The position numbers and the translations under genes are program-made. From contig OX359189.1 in assembly GCA_947172415.1 (NCBI GenBank), positions 1,510,501 to 1,574,500 on the forward strand: a DNA stretch of 64,000 nt, in the 5' to 3' direction. Shown here one piece after another: positions 26,071-37,025 of the stretch; positions within the stretch are counted from its first letter, which is position 1, and the number at the start of each line of letters is the position of its first letter. This DNA is from Chondrosia reniformis. Taxonomy: Eukaryota; Porifera; Demospongiae; Chondrillida; Chondrillidae. The notes beneath the pieces are model-generated. The model was not told the DNA's origin and ran no database searches. It saw only the letters and a list, made by a program, of their open reading frames with translations.

Positions 26071-27641
26071 CAAAATGTTGTCACTCCAGGATAACTGGAA
26101 TCAAGTTAGCTATAAATATTAAATATTGCAACTGAACTGCATTGAGGGGTAACATAATGCACTCTTTTACCAGCAAACCTGACATTGGACATTGAAATTA
26201 TCACTTATAAAACAGGTCTGATGGCCAATTGGCCAATAATTGGTTTGATTCAATGACAATTACTTTGCTTCTATTCTGAAAAGTTCTTATTTAACTGAGG
26301 CTATTGTCACAAATATCAATGGACAGTTACTGAGTTGCTTTGCACTAGACCTGCCATTGTTCTTTGTTATTCCCAATAACTGTTCATAACAATAATCTAT
26401 AGACTAGAACATTCTAACAAAGTTCTCTAAGTATAATAGTCAATCTGAAATGATTATCACACAAAGAATACAAACTGACATGCTCTACTTTAAACAAAAA
26501 GGTACCAGGCCCCAGGGCTCTACTTTAAACTAAAATTGGAACAAGGATCACTATGAAACCCAAGCAGCTAGCTACACTTCAACAGGAACAGCCAAATACC
26601 TAGGTCCAGGGCATAGACACACTTTAAATTGGCTTATACATGGCCAAGGAACTCTCCAGCTGAGCACTGCCGCATTTCTGGTTTGGCTGGAGAACCTTAG
26701 CTGAGGGCTATGGACTAAAGCCAAACTGTATGAAAAACAAGTTTAAGATTCCTTTGGTTAACCTAACATTACTATTATTATTGGCCTGGATTGACATAGA
26801 CAACTATAAGAACAGTTTTTATCATTCTAGTCCTGACATTTAAGAACAAAAAGTTCATACAACCAACTAAGTACAAATTACCATGGTTACATTTAAATAA
26901 CAAAATTGCCATAGCAACAGCTGCAATCCATGCAATCAATTCAGGCTGCAACTGAACATTAACTTAGCTGGTAGCTAGTACAATGTCTTAATTTAAACTT
27001 TATAAAGTACAAATGAATTTTATTAAGAGCATGAATGATTCCCATGTAACTATGAAGTTGTCTACAGTACATATTTACTTTTTTTAATACAATTGTTATA
27101 CTCCATGCATGCAAACTTTTCTTTGATCTAACATTTTCTTTGCACTCAGTCCTCCTTGTTTCTTAATTGGACATGTTGCTAGGTAACTGATATTTGACTT
27201 CTATGACAATTCTATAAATAGATGAATATACAGCAAATTAAGTAATAATAGGTTGCACAATATAATCAAATTGTATAATCAAAATTTATTGTTAGCTTGT
27301 ATAAACGTCAGGTACAAATTATATTTTGAACAGTCTCACAAGTAAAAAGTATTTTGTGTAAGTGTAAGTGTAAAGATGCTGATTAATACGTATGTTAATC
27401 AAAAACATAATAGACTTTATTTTAAAGTAGCTATATAGTTTGTCTGATTCTCTAAGCAAGATGACCTACCAATGAGTGTAGTTTAGACATGGACAACGCC
27501 AAAATTCCTCAAACTATATAGGCAATTGAACGGCCATTTTAATTGAATTCACAAATCGATTGAGCAATAGCACGAGAAAATTTAATATAGCGGAACTGAT
27601 TCTTGTTAAATCTAGAGACGTTCAACGATTGTCCTGTGTTG

Positions 27642-27681
27642 TGCATGAATCGATATGCCGATTGGCATGTCGATTCATGCA
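27642..27681. repeat. 18-bp arm hairpin
   Basis: TGCATGAATCGATATGCC and GGCATGTCGATTCATGCA are inverted copies with one mismatch, around a four-base GATT loop. Confidence 0.85.
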
Positions 27682-27979
27682 TGCGCTTGCAAGAGTTTGT
27701 GAAAGAAAAGATCACTCATGAAATAATTAGAGGTTCATTACGATGCTGATAGCTTGTTTATTAATTAAGCATTCTATTCATGGGGTCACTGTACATTTCA
27801 TGATTTGCTCTGCTGGTTAGCCATGATTGATTTCTAATCGAAACTCAATAACAATAACAACTTGCTGAATAGGCCGGGTCATGTTCTGCATGTTGTCTAT
27901 TGTTCTCGAACATGATTTCCAAAACAATTTGGTTCCACGATTTTCCGCCAACTTCACGATGTTTCCCGCCGACAATTTC

Positions 27980-28700
27980 TAATAAATAGGCCAGGAAATT
28001 TTTCAGTCTTTGGCCTCCGGGCTATCAACTCTGGAGGTCTACTTTGGTGTGGATCGATGCGAAAACCATTCTTGGAGTACGAGTAATGGTACATGCCTAT
28101 CCGAAGGGTCATCGGTGTTCGTATAGTGGGGTGGTCTCTCTACCTATGGGTTAGTGCCTGGAGATGTATCTCACTATTAATCCTGCTTGTGTGTTAAATT
28201 GGCACTTGCGGATTCTTGCTATACGACCCGTACCTGGAGGTTGGTGTGGTCCAGTGCCACTACGTAGTCGGTCAGGAAGCTATTGTAGGCTGCCACATCA
28301 GGTTGGTTTAATTTTGAAGACATCTGCATTTGCATTTGCATTTGGAATTTTACTTGCGCATGTGTGCTCAATGTTTATATGTCATATATATGCTGGTAAT
28401 TATTGTATTCTCTAATTCTTTTCTTGTAGTTCATCGATGGGTCCCTACTCTAAAGCGACCTGGCCGATCCCAATGAGCTAAAGTCTGTGTACAGTACTCT
28501 CAAGCTGCGTTGTGTGCACATGATGATTCTCATTGGTGGGAGTTTGTGGTCCGCCAGGGTCGGGCTTGTTCTGTCCGTAGCGTGAGGCAGTGCAGGACTA
28601 GTAACTGGTCACAGGTCGGTCAGGTACGCCGGACCGTTCCCGAGCAACTTCTCTTACGACGCAAGTAGTGGAAGTGTCAAACAGAGTTGAGAAACCGGAG
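27980..28700 (+). other. GC-richer island, possibly a non-coding transcript or old mobile fragment
   Basis: Base composition is near 50 percent GC by eye against roughly 35 percent around it. One frame (28,508-28,665) reads coherently (DSHWWEFVVRQGRACSVRSV) but has no start or recognised family; other frames have stops. A CTTGTAG acceptor-like site precedes it at 28,430. Confidence 0.35.
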
Positions 28701-30119
28701 GCCTTTTGGGGCACAAAGTACTTCTACCTCCACGTGGTGTGCCCTGGGATCACTTTTATACTCAGTAAAGTGATGCGAAAAGAAGTACTGCAGCACCGTT
28801 CCAGTAACACTCACAAGGAGAAGAAACAGGGGTCTCTTTACAACCATGAAGAACTTGTTTAAGAACTACATTGTTTGAACATTTTTTTCCATGTACATGT
28901 ATATTTCAGAATTGTCGAACAAAATGATCATTTTGCTACAATCCCAATTGTCGATAATGATGAATTCATAATAGAAATGAGATTCAGATATACATAAAAT
29001 TATAACCCAGCTCATCGCAAATGCATACATTTATGTAAGCATCCAGTATACTCTTGTAAATTATTGCATAACACTTATTATAAAAATCAAAAGGACAGCC
29101 AATGTGTCCCTTAGATGTTGTAAGAAAAAAGTAAAAACGAAAAAGAAAAAAAGAAAAAAGATGTATTCTGTGTGTACTCCAGATAATCCTAACAATGACA
29201 TTGCTGTTCATGCACTGCATGGGACGGTGTCAGAGTTAATTAGTGCTACACCCAATTACTGGTAGAGAAGATCATGGAATTGAAGTTATACAGATTGAGA
29301 CCAGAGGTGTGGTGATGAACTTGGACAGCGGTATGTAACTACGAAACAGTGTGGAACCCTGTACTTATTCCACCCTAACACTCAGTATGAATTTGTTATG
29401 GTTGTCATGTCCTATTCCTTATTACTTGATTAAACCACTCATTTATCTTATTTTGACGTCATCACTTTCTTTACTATAAATAGACCAATCTGATACCTTA
29501 TACTTGTTCTATTGTAACTGAAGAAGACCCACATGGTCAAATGTGTTAGAAATCATTTTGTTAGTTTGACTGCTCAAGAGTTGTCTATATGTTAAAGTAT
29601 TATAAAAATACAAAGGCCAGCCCATGTCCCTAAGATTGCAGCCATGTTGCATTATTAATGTCATTTGTATAAGTAAAGAGGAATACACAAAGAAAAGGAA
29701 GAAGGAAGGTGAAAAAAGAAAAAAAGAAAGTATAAGAAAATGAAATAAAGAAAAAGGAAACTGATAATTAATTAGTATATTTTACTTGCCTGCATTGATC
29801 TCTAAATTCTAGTCACACCCCAGAAAAGGACAATGTTTGTGATACACACTATAACTGTAGAAAGTTTATATCAAACCTATTGAATATTAGAATAATATTA
29901 TATTGAATCAAAAAGCAATTCATGTGTATATAAGCCATGTAGTAATGTAATAGTATGGAGCATATAGCATCATATTATGGATACCATCATATACAGTGCA
30001 AGTCACAAAATACCATAATATAATAATATCGAGTCTTATCATGTAATATATATGCATTTCATCATTGAAATCCAGATCCCATGGTGGGCTCCTTGTAAAG
30101 TAGCCAATTTGGCTAATAG

Positions 30120-30178
30120 GCCCTCCCACCTAAAATAAGATTGATTGAATTGATTGAATTGATTGAATTGAATTGAAT
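30120..30178. repeat. GAATTGATT simple repeat
   Basis: About six copies of TTGATTGAA. Just outside the left end of the transposon. Confidence 0.85.
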
Positions 30179-30399
30179 CCCTTATATATATACATGTATG
30201 AAAGCCTGAGTCTTCTTATATAATTTTATCATATCTGATGAACATGTACATTTGCACCTTTCCAGTATATACACTGGAAAAGAATAAATCTTTACTGACT
30301 TTACAATATTTTAAAGTTATCTTAAAGTTAATGTTTACTAATTTTAAGTCCAACTAAATTTCGTAAACATGTAAGATATATTTAAGACATATAAGTTAC

Positions 30400-30850
30400 T
30401 TAAAGTAAACTTAAAGGTCAAGTTTACGAAATTTAAGAATTCTCTAAAGTTCATAAATATATCATTACTTTTACAAAATTTAAGTATCACATAAATGTAA
30501 CTTAAAGGTCAAGTTTACGAAATTTAAGAATTCTCTAAAGTTCATAAATATATCATTACTTTTACAAAATTTAAGTATCACATAAATGTAACTTAAAGGT
30601 CAAGTTTACGAAATTTAGGAATTCTCTAAAGTTCATAAATATATTATTACTTTTACAAAATTTAAGTATTACATAAATGTAACTTAAAGGTCAAGTTTAC
30701 AAAATTTAAGAATTCTCTAAGTTCATAAATATATTATTACTTTTATAAAATTTAAGTATCACATAAATGTAACTTAAAGGTTAAGTTTACGAAATTTAAG
30801 AATTCTTTAAAGTTCAAAATATATTATTACTTTTAATACAAAATTTAAGT
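30400..30850. repeat. 91-bp subterminal tandem repeat, five copies
   Basis: Units begin AACTTAAAGGTCAAGTTTAC at about 30,409, 30,500, 30,591, 30,683 and 30,774, continuing GAAATTTAAGAATTCTCTAA. They lie directly inside the left transposon end. Short subterminal repeats are typical transposase or accessory-protein binding sites in CACTA elements (known of the family; not shown here). Confidence 0.85.
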
Positions 30851-30861
30851 ATATATATATA

Positions 30862-31046
30862 CAGTAAAGCCTCTAATAAAGGACCATCCAAAGAACAGCT
30901 AACCTCCCTATACAGTGGACACACTACTTGCTTCAAAATAGGACAAAGCTTACGTTTATATCCATAACCTCTAAGAAGGGACAACCTCTCTAAAAGGGAC
31001 TATAATTTTTACTCCCTAATGTGTCCTTTCTTCAGAGGTTTTACTG
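30862..31046. mobile_element. pogo/Tigger-like MITE nested in the CACTA element
   Basis: CAGTAAAGCCTCT at the left and AGAGGTTTTACTG at the right are inverted with one mismatch, each flanked by TA. 185 bp, no coding. Its position inside the subterminal repeats shows it inserted after the host transposon. Confidence 0.75.
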
Positions 31047-31329
31047 TATATTAATATTATATACTTAAACAAAAGTAGACTCCAGATGCAAAGATGTCCG
31101 TATATATATGCTATACTATAAGTATTATTGATATAACTTATAGTTATTAATACACATAACACTTAACACTTATATATGTAACAGTCAAATTTACTAATTA
31201 AAAAATTTGTACATTTTATAAATATATAAGTAAGAATATTCATGCACAAAAAGGTATATATATATGACACAAGTTGGGGAAATATATACATGCATATGTG
31301 AGTGAGTCATATATCATGATCCAACAAAT

Positions 31330-33684
31330 TCAAAAAGTAACAAAATTTTTCTTCGATAAAGGAATGGCTATCTTCTCCAATGAATTTAAGGGTTCAAGAG
31401 TATAGTTAACACCAACGGAAACTAAGTTAGCAATTCGTTGAACAGGTAGAAAGTTTGCTGGACCACCGGTAATGTAATTTCCAAAGGAAAATTCAATAAG
31501 AGGAGGGAGGAAAGATTTGTTGTTTCTAGATGTTGCTTTATACCATTTACAACTGCAAGTGTAATACTGATATATTTTTCTTGATTGTTACATTTGACCA
31601 TGAAAGAATGGTTCAAATAATGCTGGACCTCACCAGGATATAAAATATATGACTCTGTGTTTATAGTGCCATTGTCTTTTGTCCAAGATCCTTGTATGTA
31701 GCCAGAATTACAATTCTTTCCAAAACACTTAGATCCATATCGCTGTGATCCTATATAAATATAAGGATACTTCTTACACAGAGAGGGCAACTGATCAGAA
31801 ATGGCATAGTTAGATCTGGAGAATAGGAGAACGTATACAGATTTTAGATAGGACAAATCGTCCTTATCAAGTGATACTAAAGTGCCTGAATTTGGGGCTC
31901 TTGCAAGTTGCACATCTTGTGTAATAACTTCACACCATACCACTTCTGTTATTGGTTAGTGCTCTGCCATTGAACCATGCTCCATTCATGTTACTCATGG
32001 CCATGGCATACGATTAAAAATATATACATTATAACTCTCAGTTAAAATGAAGTGAAATGATCACACCAATTGCGAGGTGTGAGTATATAGGGGATTACAG
32101 TGACTATAATTAAATTTCCAGTGAGAACGTCTCATGCACTGCATTTTACCAGTTTTATATACATGCATATATACCTCTTCATCTGTTGGAATGGTTCTTG
32201 CACACTTTACTGGTGGCTTGCAATTGTAATCTGAATCATAGGCTGGTTCGATCTCTACATTTGCACCATCTGAATGGACTAATTGATCAATTCCAGTAGG
32301 TGGATAAGGTTGATCACTTAAGTTTGACTCTGCTGTCAGAGGCCTCTTCTGAAGTATATAGAAAATTACATACAAAATGAACAACATGCATGAAGACATT
32401 GTGGATAAACGATAAACTAATATGTAATTATACGAAAACATGTGGAACAAGCTAAGTCCTAATTAAAAATGGTGGCGAAGAGTTCGTACTTTCTAATGTG
32501 CTCTAAGTAACCATCTTTGCACAGATCATTTTGAAACAGAATGTGCCTATTCCCTAGTTCCTAAAACCGGAACTGTTAAACGTTTAGTGTGAATGTTACA
32601 CCCGATTTGTTTGTATTAATCATGCAATAAAAGTTAACTTATACAATCAAATTGAGGTTATCCTTTTTCTTTACATCTGTGTGCATGTATGGCTCCAGGG
32701 ACACAATTAAATTATCTTTGAGATGATACATCCTTCGACATTTTGAGAGTTTCTAAATATTCAAAAAGTCGAAGGATGTACCATCCCAAAGATAAGCGGA
32801 GTTAGGAGGGATCCTTATTCTATTACACAATTAAATCGTTCAGTAAAGATGATTTCCCCTTAGTTGTAAACGCCTGAAAATGTTTTAGCAACTTAGAGCT
32901 ACTTTGCGCTACTGAAAACACCTTTCTCTCGATTGAAATCGTGCGAAAAGGAAGTGTATTGCTATATATTAACATGTCAACTCGTAATACATCGAATAGG
33001 GCTTTTTCGTACTGAGAGAGTACTCGCCTCTAGTAAGTACGAACAGATTTAAGGATGATACATCCTTCGACTTTTTGAGCGTTTCTAAGTACTCAAAAAG
33101 TCGAAGGATGTACCATCCCAAAGATAAGCGGAGTTAGGAGGGAATCCTTATTCTATTACACAATTAAATCGTTCAGTAAAGATGATTTCCCCTTAGTTGT
33201 AAACGCCTGAAACTGTTTTAGCAACTTAGAGCTACTTTGCGCTACTGAAAACACCTTTCTCTCGATTGAAATCGTACGAAAAGGAAGTTCATTGCTATAT
33301 ATTAACCCGTCAACTCGTAATACATCGAATAGGACTTTTTCGGTCATCCCTTACTGAGATAGTACTCGCCTCTATGGTACATACGCCCAGATTTCGGGAT
33401 GTAAACTTTGAGAATATTTGCATACGGAAAAAACTTGGGGTAAGATGTCTAGTTATATTAAAGTACGAGTGTCTGACCTTAAGCCACTGAGCTTCGTCCT
33501 CATCAGAACTGGAAATTTCTGCTTCAAAAGGATTGCGTTGAAATATTTCACCATCTCTACCTCGAGCTCCTTGTTCTGGCTTTTGTTTAATTTTACGCAT
33601 ATGCCTGTACATCGTAGCTCTGGCCACTAGTTGTCCATGACATTCGTTACAAAAACACATCTTTCTGCTTTGTTCATAAACCAT
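31330..33684 (-). pseudogene. transposase-like gene remnant lacking its catalytic core
   Basis: Exon 1 (33684-33478) starts MVYEQSRKMCFCNECHGQLV followed by RATMYRHMRK, a CxCxxC..H metal-binding motif like the N-terminus of animal tnp2/EnSpm-type transposases, then an acidic stretch. Exon 2 (32348-32175) joins in phase and ends IPTDEE. A C-terminal block (31940-31330) has PYIYIGSQRYGSKCFGKN and YPGEVQHYLNHSF in one frame and FGNYITGGPANFLPVQRIAN in another; a frameshift near 31,565 separates them, and the block does not join exon 2 in phase. The roughly 400-residue catalytic region expected between exon 2 and this block is absent. The family call rests on layout and recalled motifs, so another element-encoded protein is possible. 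Confidence 0.5.
32723..33396. repeat. 331-bp tandem duplication with internal hairpin
   Basis: Two copies, about 32,723-33,053 and 33,054-33,396, share TACATCCTTCGAC, AGATAAGCGGAGTTAGGAGG, ATCGTTCAGTAAAGATGATT and later text with few changes. Near the start of each, ACATCCTTCGAC..TTTTTGA pairs with TCAAAAAGTCGAAGGATGT as a hairpin. It lies in the first intron of the transposase remnant. A drifted fragment is at 12.54 kb. Confidence 0.9.
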
Positions 33685-33872
33685 AATAGACTATATATAC
33701 GATTAACACTGTGACAAACACGAAGGAGCACCTATAGCTAGGAGCACATGTTAAAGTCTTGCACGTGCATATATGCATATATGCATAAATGAATAAATAC
33801 ATAAATGAATAATTGATTTGCGCGGGTTAGTTCAAGCGGGATAATTTCAAAAGGTCGACCTACAATTTTTCA
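33685..33872. promoter_or_regulatory. divergent promoter inside the transposon
   Basis: 188 bp between the start codons of the transposase remnant (minus) and the acidic gene (plus). Contains TATATGCATATATGCATAAA and ATAAATGAATAA runs that could serve as TATA-like elements. Inferred from arrangement. Confidence 0.4.
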
Positions 33873-36010
33873 ATGGCAAGTCCAAGCGAAACTATTGAGC
33901 CTTGCGAAAATGAAGAAGCGTCATCCCCACTGGGCCATGAGGAAGACCAAACAAATTTACCTTGTGAAGAAGTTACCTTCACAACAATTAATGACCTGTC
34001 AGACGATTCTTATGACAGTGATTCTGATGAAGAATTCCGATATTCTAATTGTGACATAAGTAGCGATGTGTCCGACAGTGAAGACGCCGAGGAACTAGCA
34101 GAGCTGCAAAAAGAAATACTAATCCTAGAAGGGGAATCGTTTCTTACTGAAACTGGTACAGTAGAAACAGCAGCACTTGTAGGTTCCATTGTAAACCTAA
34201 AGCAAATGCTAGAAAGTTTCCTAGAAAACTGTTCGCAGTTTATGGAAAGAATGGCGGCGTCACAAGCGGAAGGACAACGAGAGCTAAAGAAAGCAATTAG
34301 AGAATTAAAGCAACCGGGTAATACGGAACCAGCTACAAACCTAACCGGACGCACTCGAGGAAAGGCGAAAGTACCAATTGAATGCTCGGTAAGCACAAGT
34401 TATAGTTGCCGCTAGAGTATTGATTGCAAACATTCATTATAGAAAACGTCGTCGAACTTGTTGTGAAATATATAGTTAAATGGCGGCTTCAAGGCAGGAT
34501 ATTCTTTTAAGCGCTTTTAGTGGATATTGCTATTTTCCTGCTCACACGTCGACATTTTTGAGTTTAAATACTCGTATTAAGGCGATTTATTAATATAATA
34601 CAGTCTTTAGTAGTTTCCATAGTCGATTTTAGGTTAGAAAATCGTTAACGTTTTAGGATGCCATTTTTCTTATATACACTGTACATCTTGTACACTAAAA
34701 TATAAATTTACGCAACCTCAACTTGGCAATGCAAAATTGTAGTTTGCAACTTTGAATGTAAACCTCTAGATGACTCTAGGAAATCATTCATGCTAACTCC
34801 CTATACACTGAAAATTTGATACATCCTGTATGGTAACTTGTGCATGTCAGTGATTCAATTTAAGCCGCACGAAATAATGTATAAATTGCATATAGAGGAG
34901 AGATATAAAATTGTTCAAATTAAAAGGTATTGCAAATTAAGAAAATTCGAATTATGTGTGCTGCACTGTAGTATAAGCTTAATTGTGGGGGCAGCCAAAT
35001 ATTTGTACATGTATTAAGCATATATATTATGAAAGTATAGTACTTTAATTTTGATCAATACTTCAGGTAGACTCTATAGTGATTATGCATGTTCATGGCC
35101 ATCATGTACATTAATGTCCTCTTATAATAGAGTGCTGTTAGACAAGTATACACAGCTTTGTTGAAGAATTCGAAGTCCCAGCAAAATGATTTTTCTGAAT
35201 GGAACTTTGATCAAAGGTGCATAGACTTAACACATGTAGTGGTCATGCATGAAGCATATCATTATCATGAATTTTCATACAGGTTTGATTCTAAAGAAAA
35301 TGAAGAAGTAAATGCAAGATTAATACGGGAAATTGTACAATTATACCCAAGTGCAAATCAAAAATGGGGAGAAGGGATCATAAAAGGTATATGTTAATGT
35401 ATTATATATATTAGGCATATTATACCAATTTTCTTGTATATAATATGTGCAGCTGCTGCCCAAAGATACTTCCAAACAAGATTGGAAGTTTTCAAGAAAT
35501 CGGATGCTGAAATAGAGGTGCATAAGCGTATCTCTAGGAGAAATGGCAGAATCCTTCAGGTAAATCAATAATGCAAGTATATACTTAATCAATGCAGCTT
35601 ATATCCATGTACGTGTATATATGTAGAAAATGAATAACAGACTGAAGGCATTGGAAACCATTGAATGGACTGAAGATGCCAAGGAGAAGGCGAGGAAATG
35701 TATTGCAGAAAAGGGGTACCACAGTTCAGAACATTCTGAACTTGAGTCCAGTAGTGGAAGTGATGATGAAGATAGTGATGATGATGAGGTGCAACAACCT
35801 AAAGCCAAAAGGATCAAAAGATCTAGAATCGTCATTCAAACGTTACCTTGGCAAAGAACAAGATTAAAAATTACTAAAGAAGAATTAGACCGCCACCATG
35901 AAGACACCCTCAGTGAAAGGGCACGTGGTATGACTCAAAAAAGAGAGAGGGGAGGTCCATCTAACAGAAGTGTGCCAAAGACACGAATTGACTGGGCTTG
36001 CAAAGCCTAG
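33873..36010 (+). CDS. acidic coiled protein carried by the transposon, function unknown
   Basis: Exons 33873-34388, 35167-35386, 35453-35559, 35627-36010 give about 408 residues; exons 2-4 join in clear phase, while the exon 2 start (acceptor TTGAAG at 35166) is the weakest point and an extra exon may exist. The N-terminal third is very acidic (SDDSYDSDSDEEF, SDVSDSEDAEEL) and ends in a probable coiled coil (RELKKAIRELKQ). The middle has FSYRFDSKENEEVNARLIRE and QRYFQTRLEVFKK. The C-terminal exon has a second acidic-serine tract, a basic PKAKRIKRSR nuclear-localisation-like run, and LPWQRTRLKITKEELD. I do not recognise a named family with confidence; a resemblance to animal C14orf93-like proteins is only an impression. 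The reading frame appears intact while the neighbouring transposase is broken. It could be an accessory DNA-binding protein of the element or a host gene captured by it. Confidence 0.6.
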
Positions 36011-36606
36011 GACTCCATGGATGTGCAGCCTCTCTGCATGTATAACTTTTCCTAAACAAAGTACAATACTAGACTAAGTACTGTGTAACATTAATTAGCA
36101 GTGCATGCATGTAGTTGATTTAAAACTCTATATATGTATATCTGTGTATATACATTTTAAGAATGTTATTTGTCTTTATTGGATCATGATCAGATATTGT
36201 TTCATATACGTGTGCATGCTAAATTCATATACACATGCATTCATGCATGTATATGCATGAGATTTTTAATACATGCATTTTAAGTCATAATTAGTTTAAC
36301 TTTAAGACACCTTTAATCATGGAACTTTAAGGAATTTAAGATATCATTAAGTCCAGTTTATATTGTTGATAGGTTTATTGACTTTACAACACATTTAAGT
36401 TAACTTCAGGTTTTCAAATTTTAGGATTGATTTAAGTTGTCTTTAAAGAAATACTTAAAGTGAATCATTACTAAATTTAAAAGGCACCCTAAATGTAGAG
36501 TAAATATGATATTTAAGATGGGACCCTAAATTTAGTAAATTTGAATTTAAGTTATATTTAGGTCATGTTTAAGTGACCCATATATTTGATATATTTTGCA
36601 GTGATA

Positions 36607-37025
36607 TGTAGGCATTGGATCAAGGATCCAGTTTGTAAGTCTATTGTGACCAAGTGCGTGCATCTTCCTTAGTGGTGGCATGGTAGCACTGCAGCTTGCA
36701 TGATTATATCACCTTACAACTTGTTGACATTTTATTGCACATCGATTACACATAATATATCATTCATCTAAACCTTTATACAGTCTAGATGCAATAAATG
36801 TTACATTTACATCAAACATTATTGCATCACATGCTCTCTTTGAAATATTCTGTAAAAAATATTTGAAAAGCGAAGACACTGCAGCTAGTGTATATATACA
36901 CAGTTCATTTGTGATTTCATTGCATCATACAGTCACCGGCCAATTAATAAGTCATCAAAATGGCTTATAGTATATGAATATGTTGCACAATGCGGTTGTC
37001 AAGGCAACAAGCAGCTATATAGGTG
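36607..37025. other. intergenic spacer
   Basis: AT-rich spacer between the right transposon end and the MRPL13 stop codon; no gene, array or clear element seen. Confidence 0.6.

Larger units (their letters stand above)
26071..30271. other. intergenic region without a confident gene
   Basis: AT-rich sequence between GLYCTK and the transposon. It holds a hairpin at 27.66 kb, a GC-richer island at 28.0-28.7 kb, A/G-rich runs at 29,130-29,160 and 29,690-29,760, and a partly repeated phrase near 29,080 and 29,615 (ATTATAAAAAT, then CCAATGTGTCCC or CCCATGTCCC). A coding-like fragment at 29,165-29,332 ends in a GTATGT donor-like site but has an in-frame stop and no recognisable family. Confidence 0.6.
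30272..36603. mobile_element. CACTA/CMC (EnSpm-like) DNA transposon, 6.33 kb, internally deleted
   Basis: The left end reads CACTGGAAAA and the reverse complement of the right end CACTGCAAAA: about 10-bp inverted termini with one mismatch, starting CACTG as in CACTA/CMC elements. Both outer flanks are ATA (30269-30271 and 36604-36606), a 3-bp target duplication as expected. Both ends are packed with AACTTAAA/TTTAAGTT and TTTACTAAATTT-like subterminal motifs, in opposite orientation. Inside lie two divergent genes: a broken transposase-like gene on the minus strand with a CxCxxC..H zinc motif, and an acidic-protein gene on the plus strand. A pogo-like MITE is nested at 30,862. Family assignment is from termini and motifs only. 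The catalytic core is missing, so this copy is probably non-autonomous. Confidence 0.7.

Noticed and set aside
29165-29332. Coding-like plus-strand fragment (NNDIAVHALHGTVSELISAT)
   Set aside because: The next codons include a stop, the following open part is in another frame, and no neighbour exon joins it. Kept only as a note in the intergenic entry.
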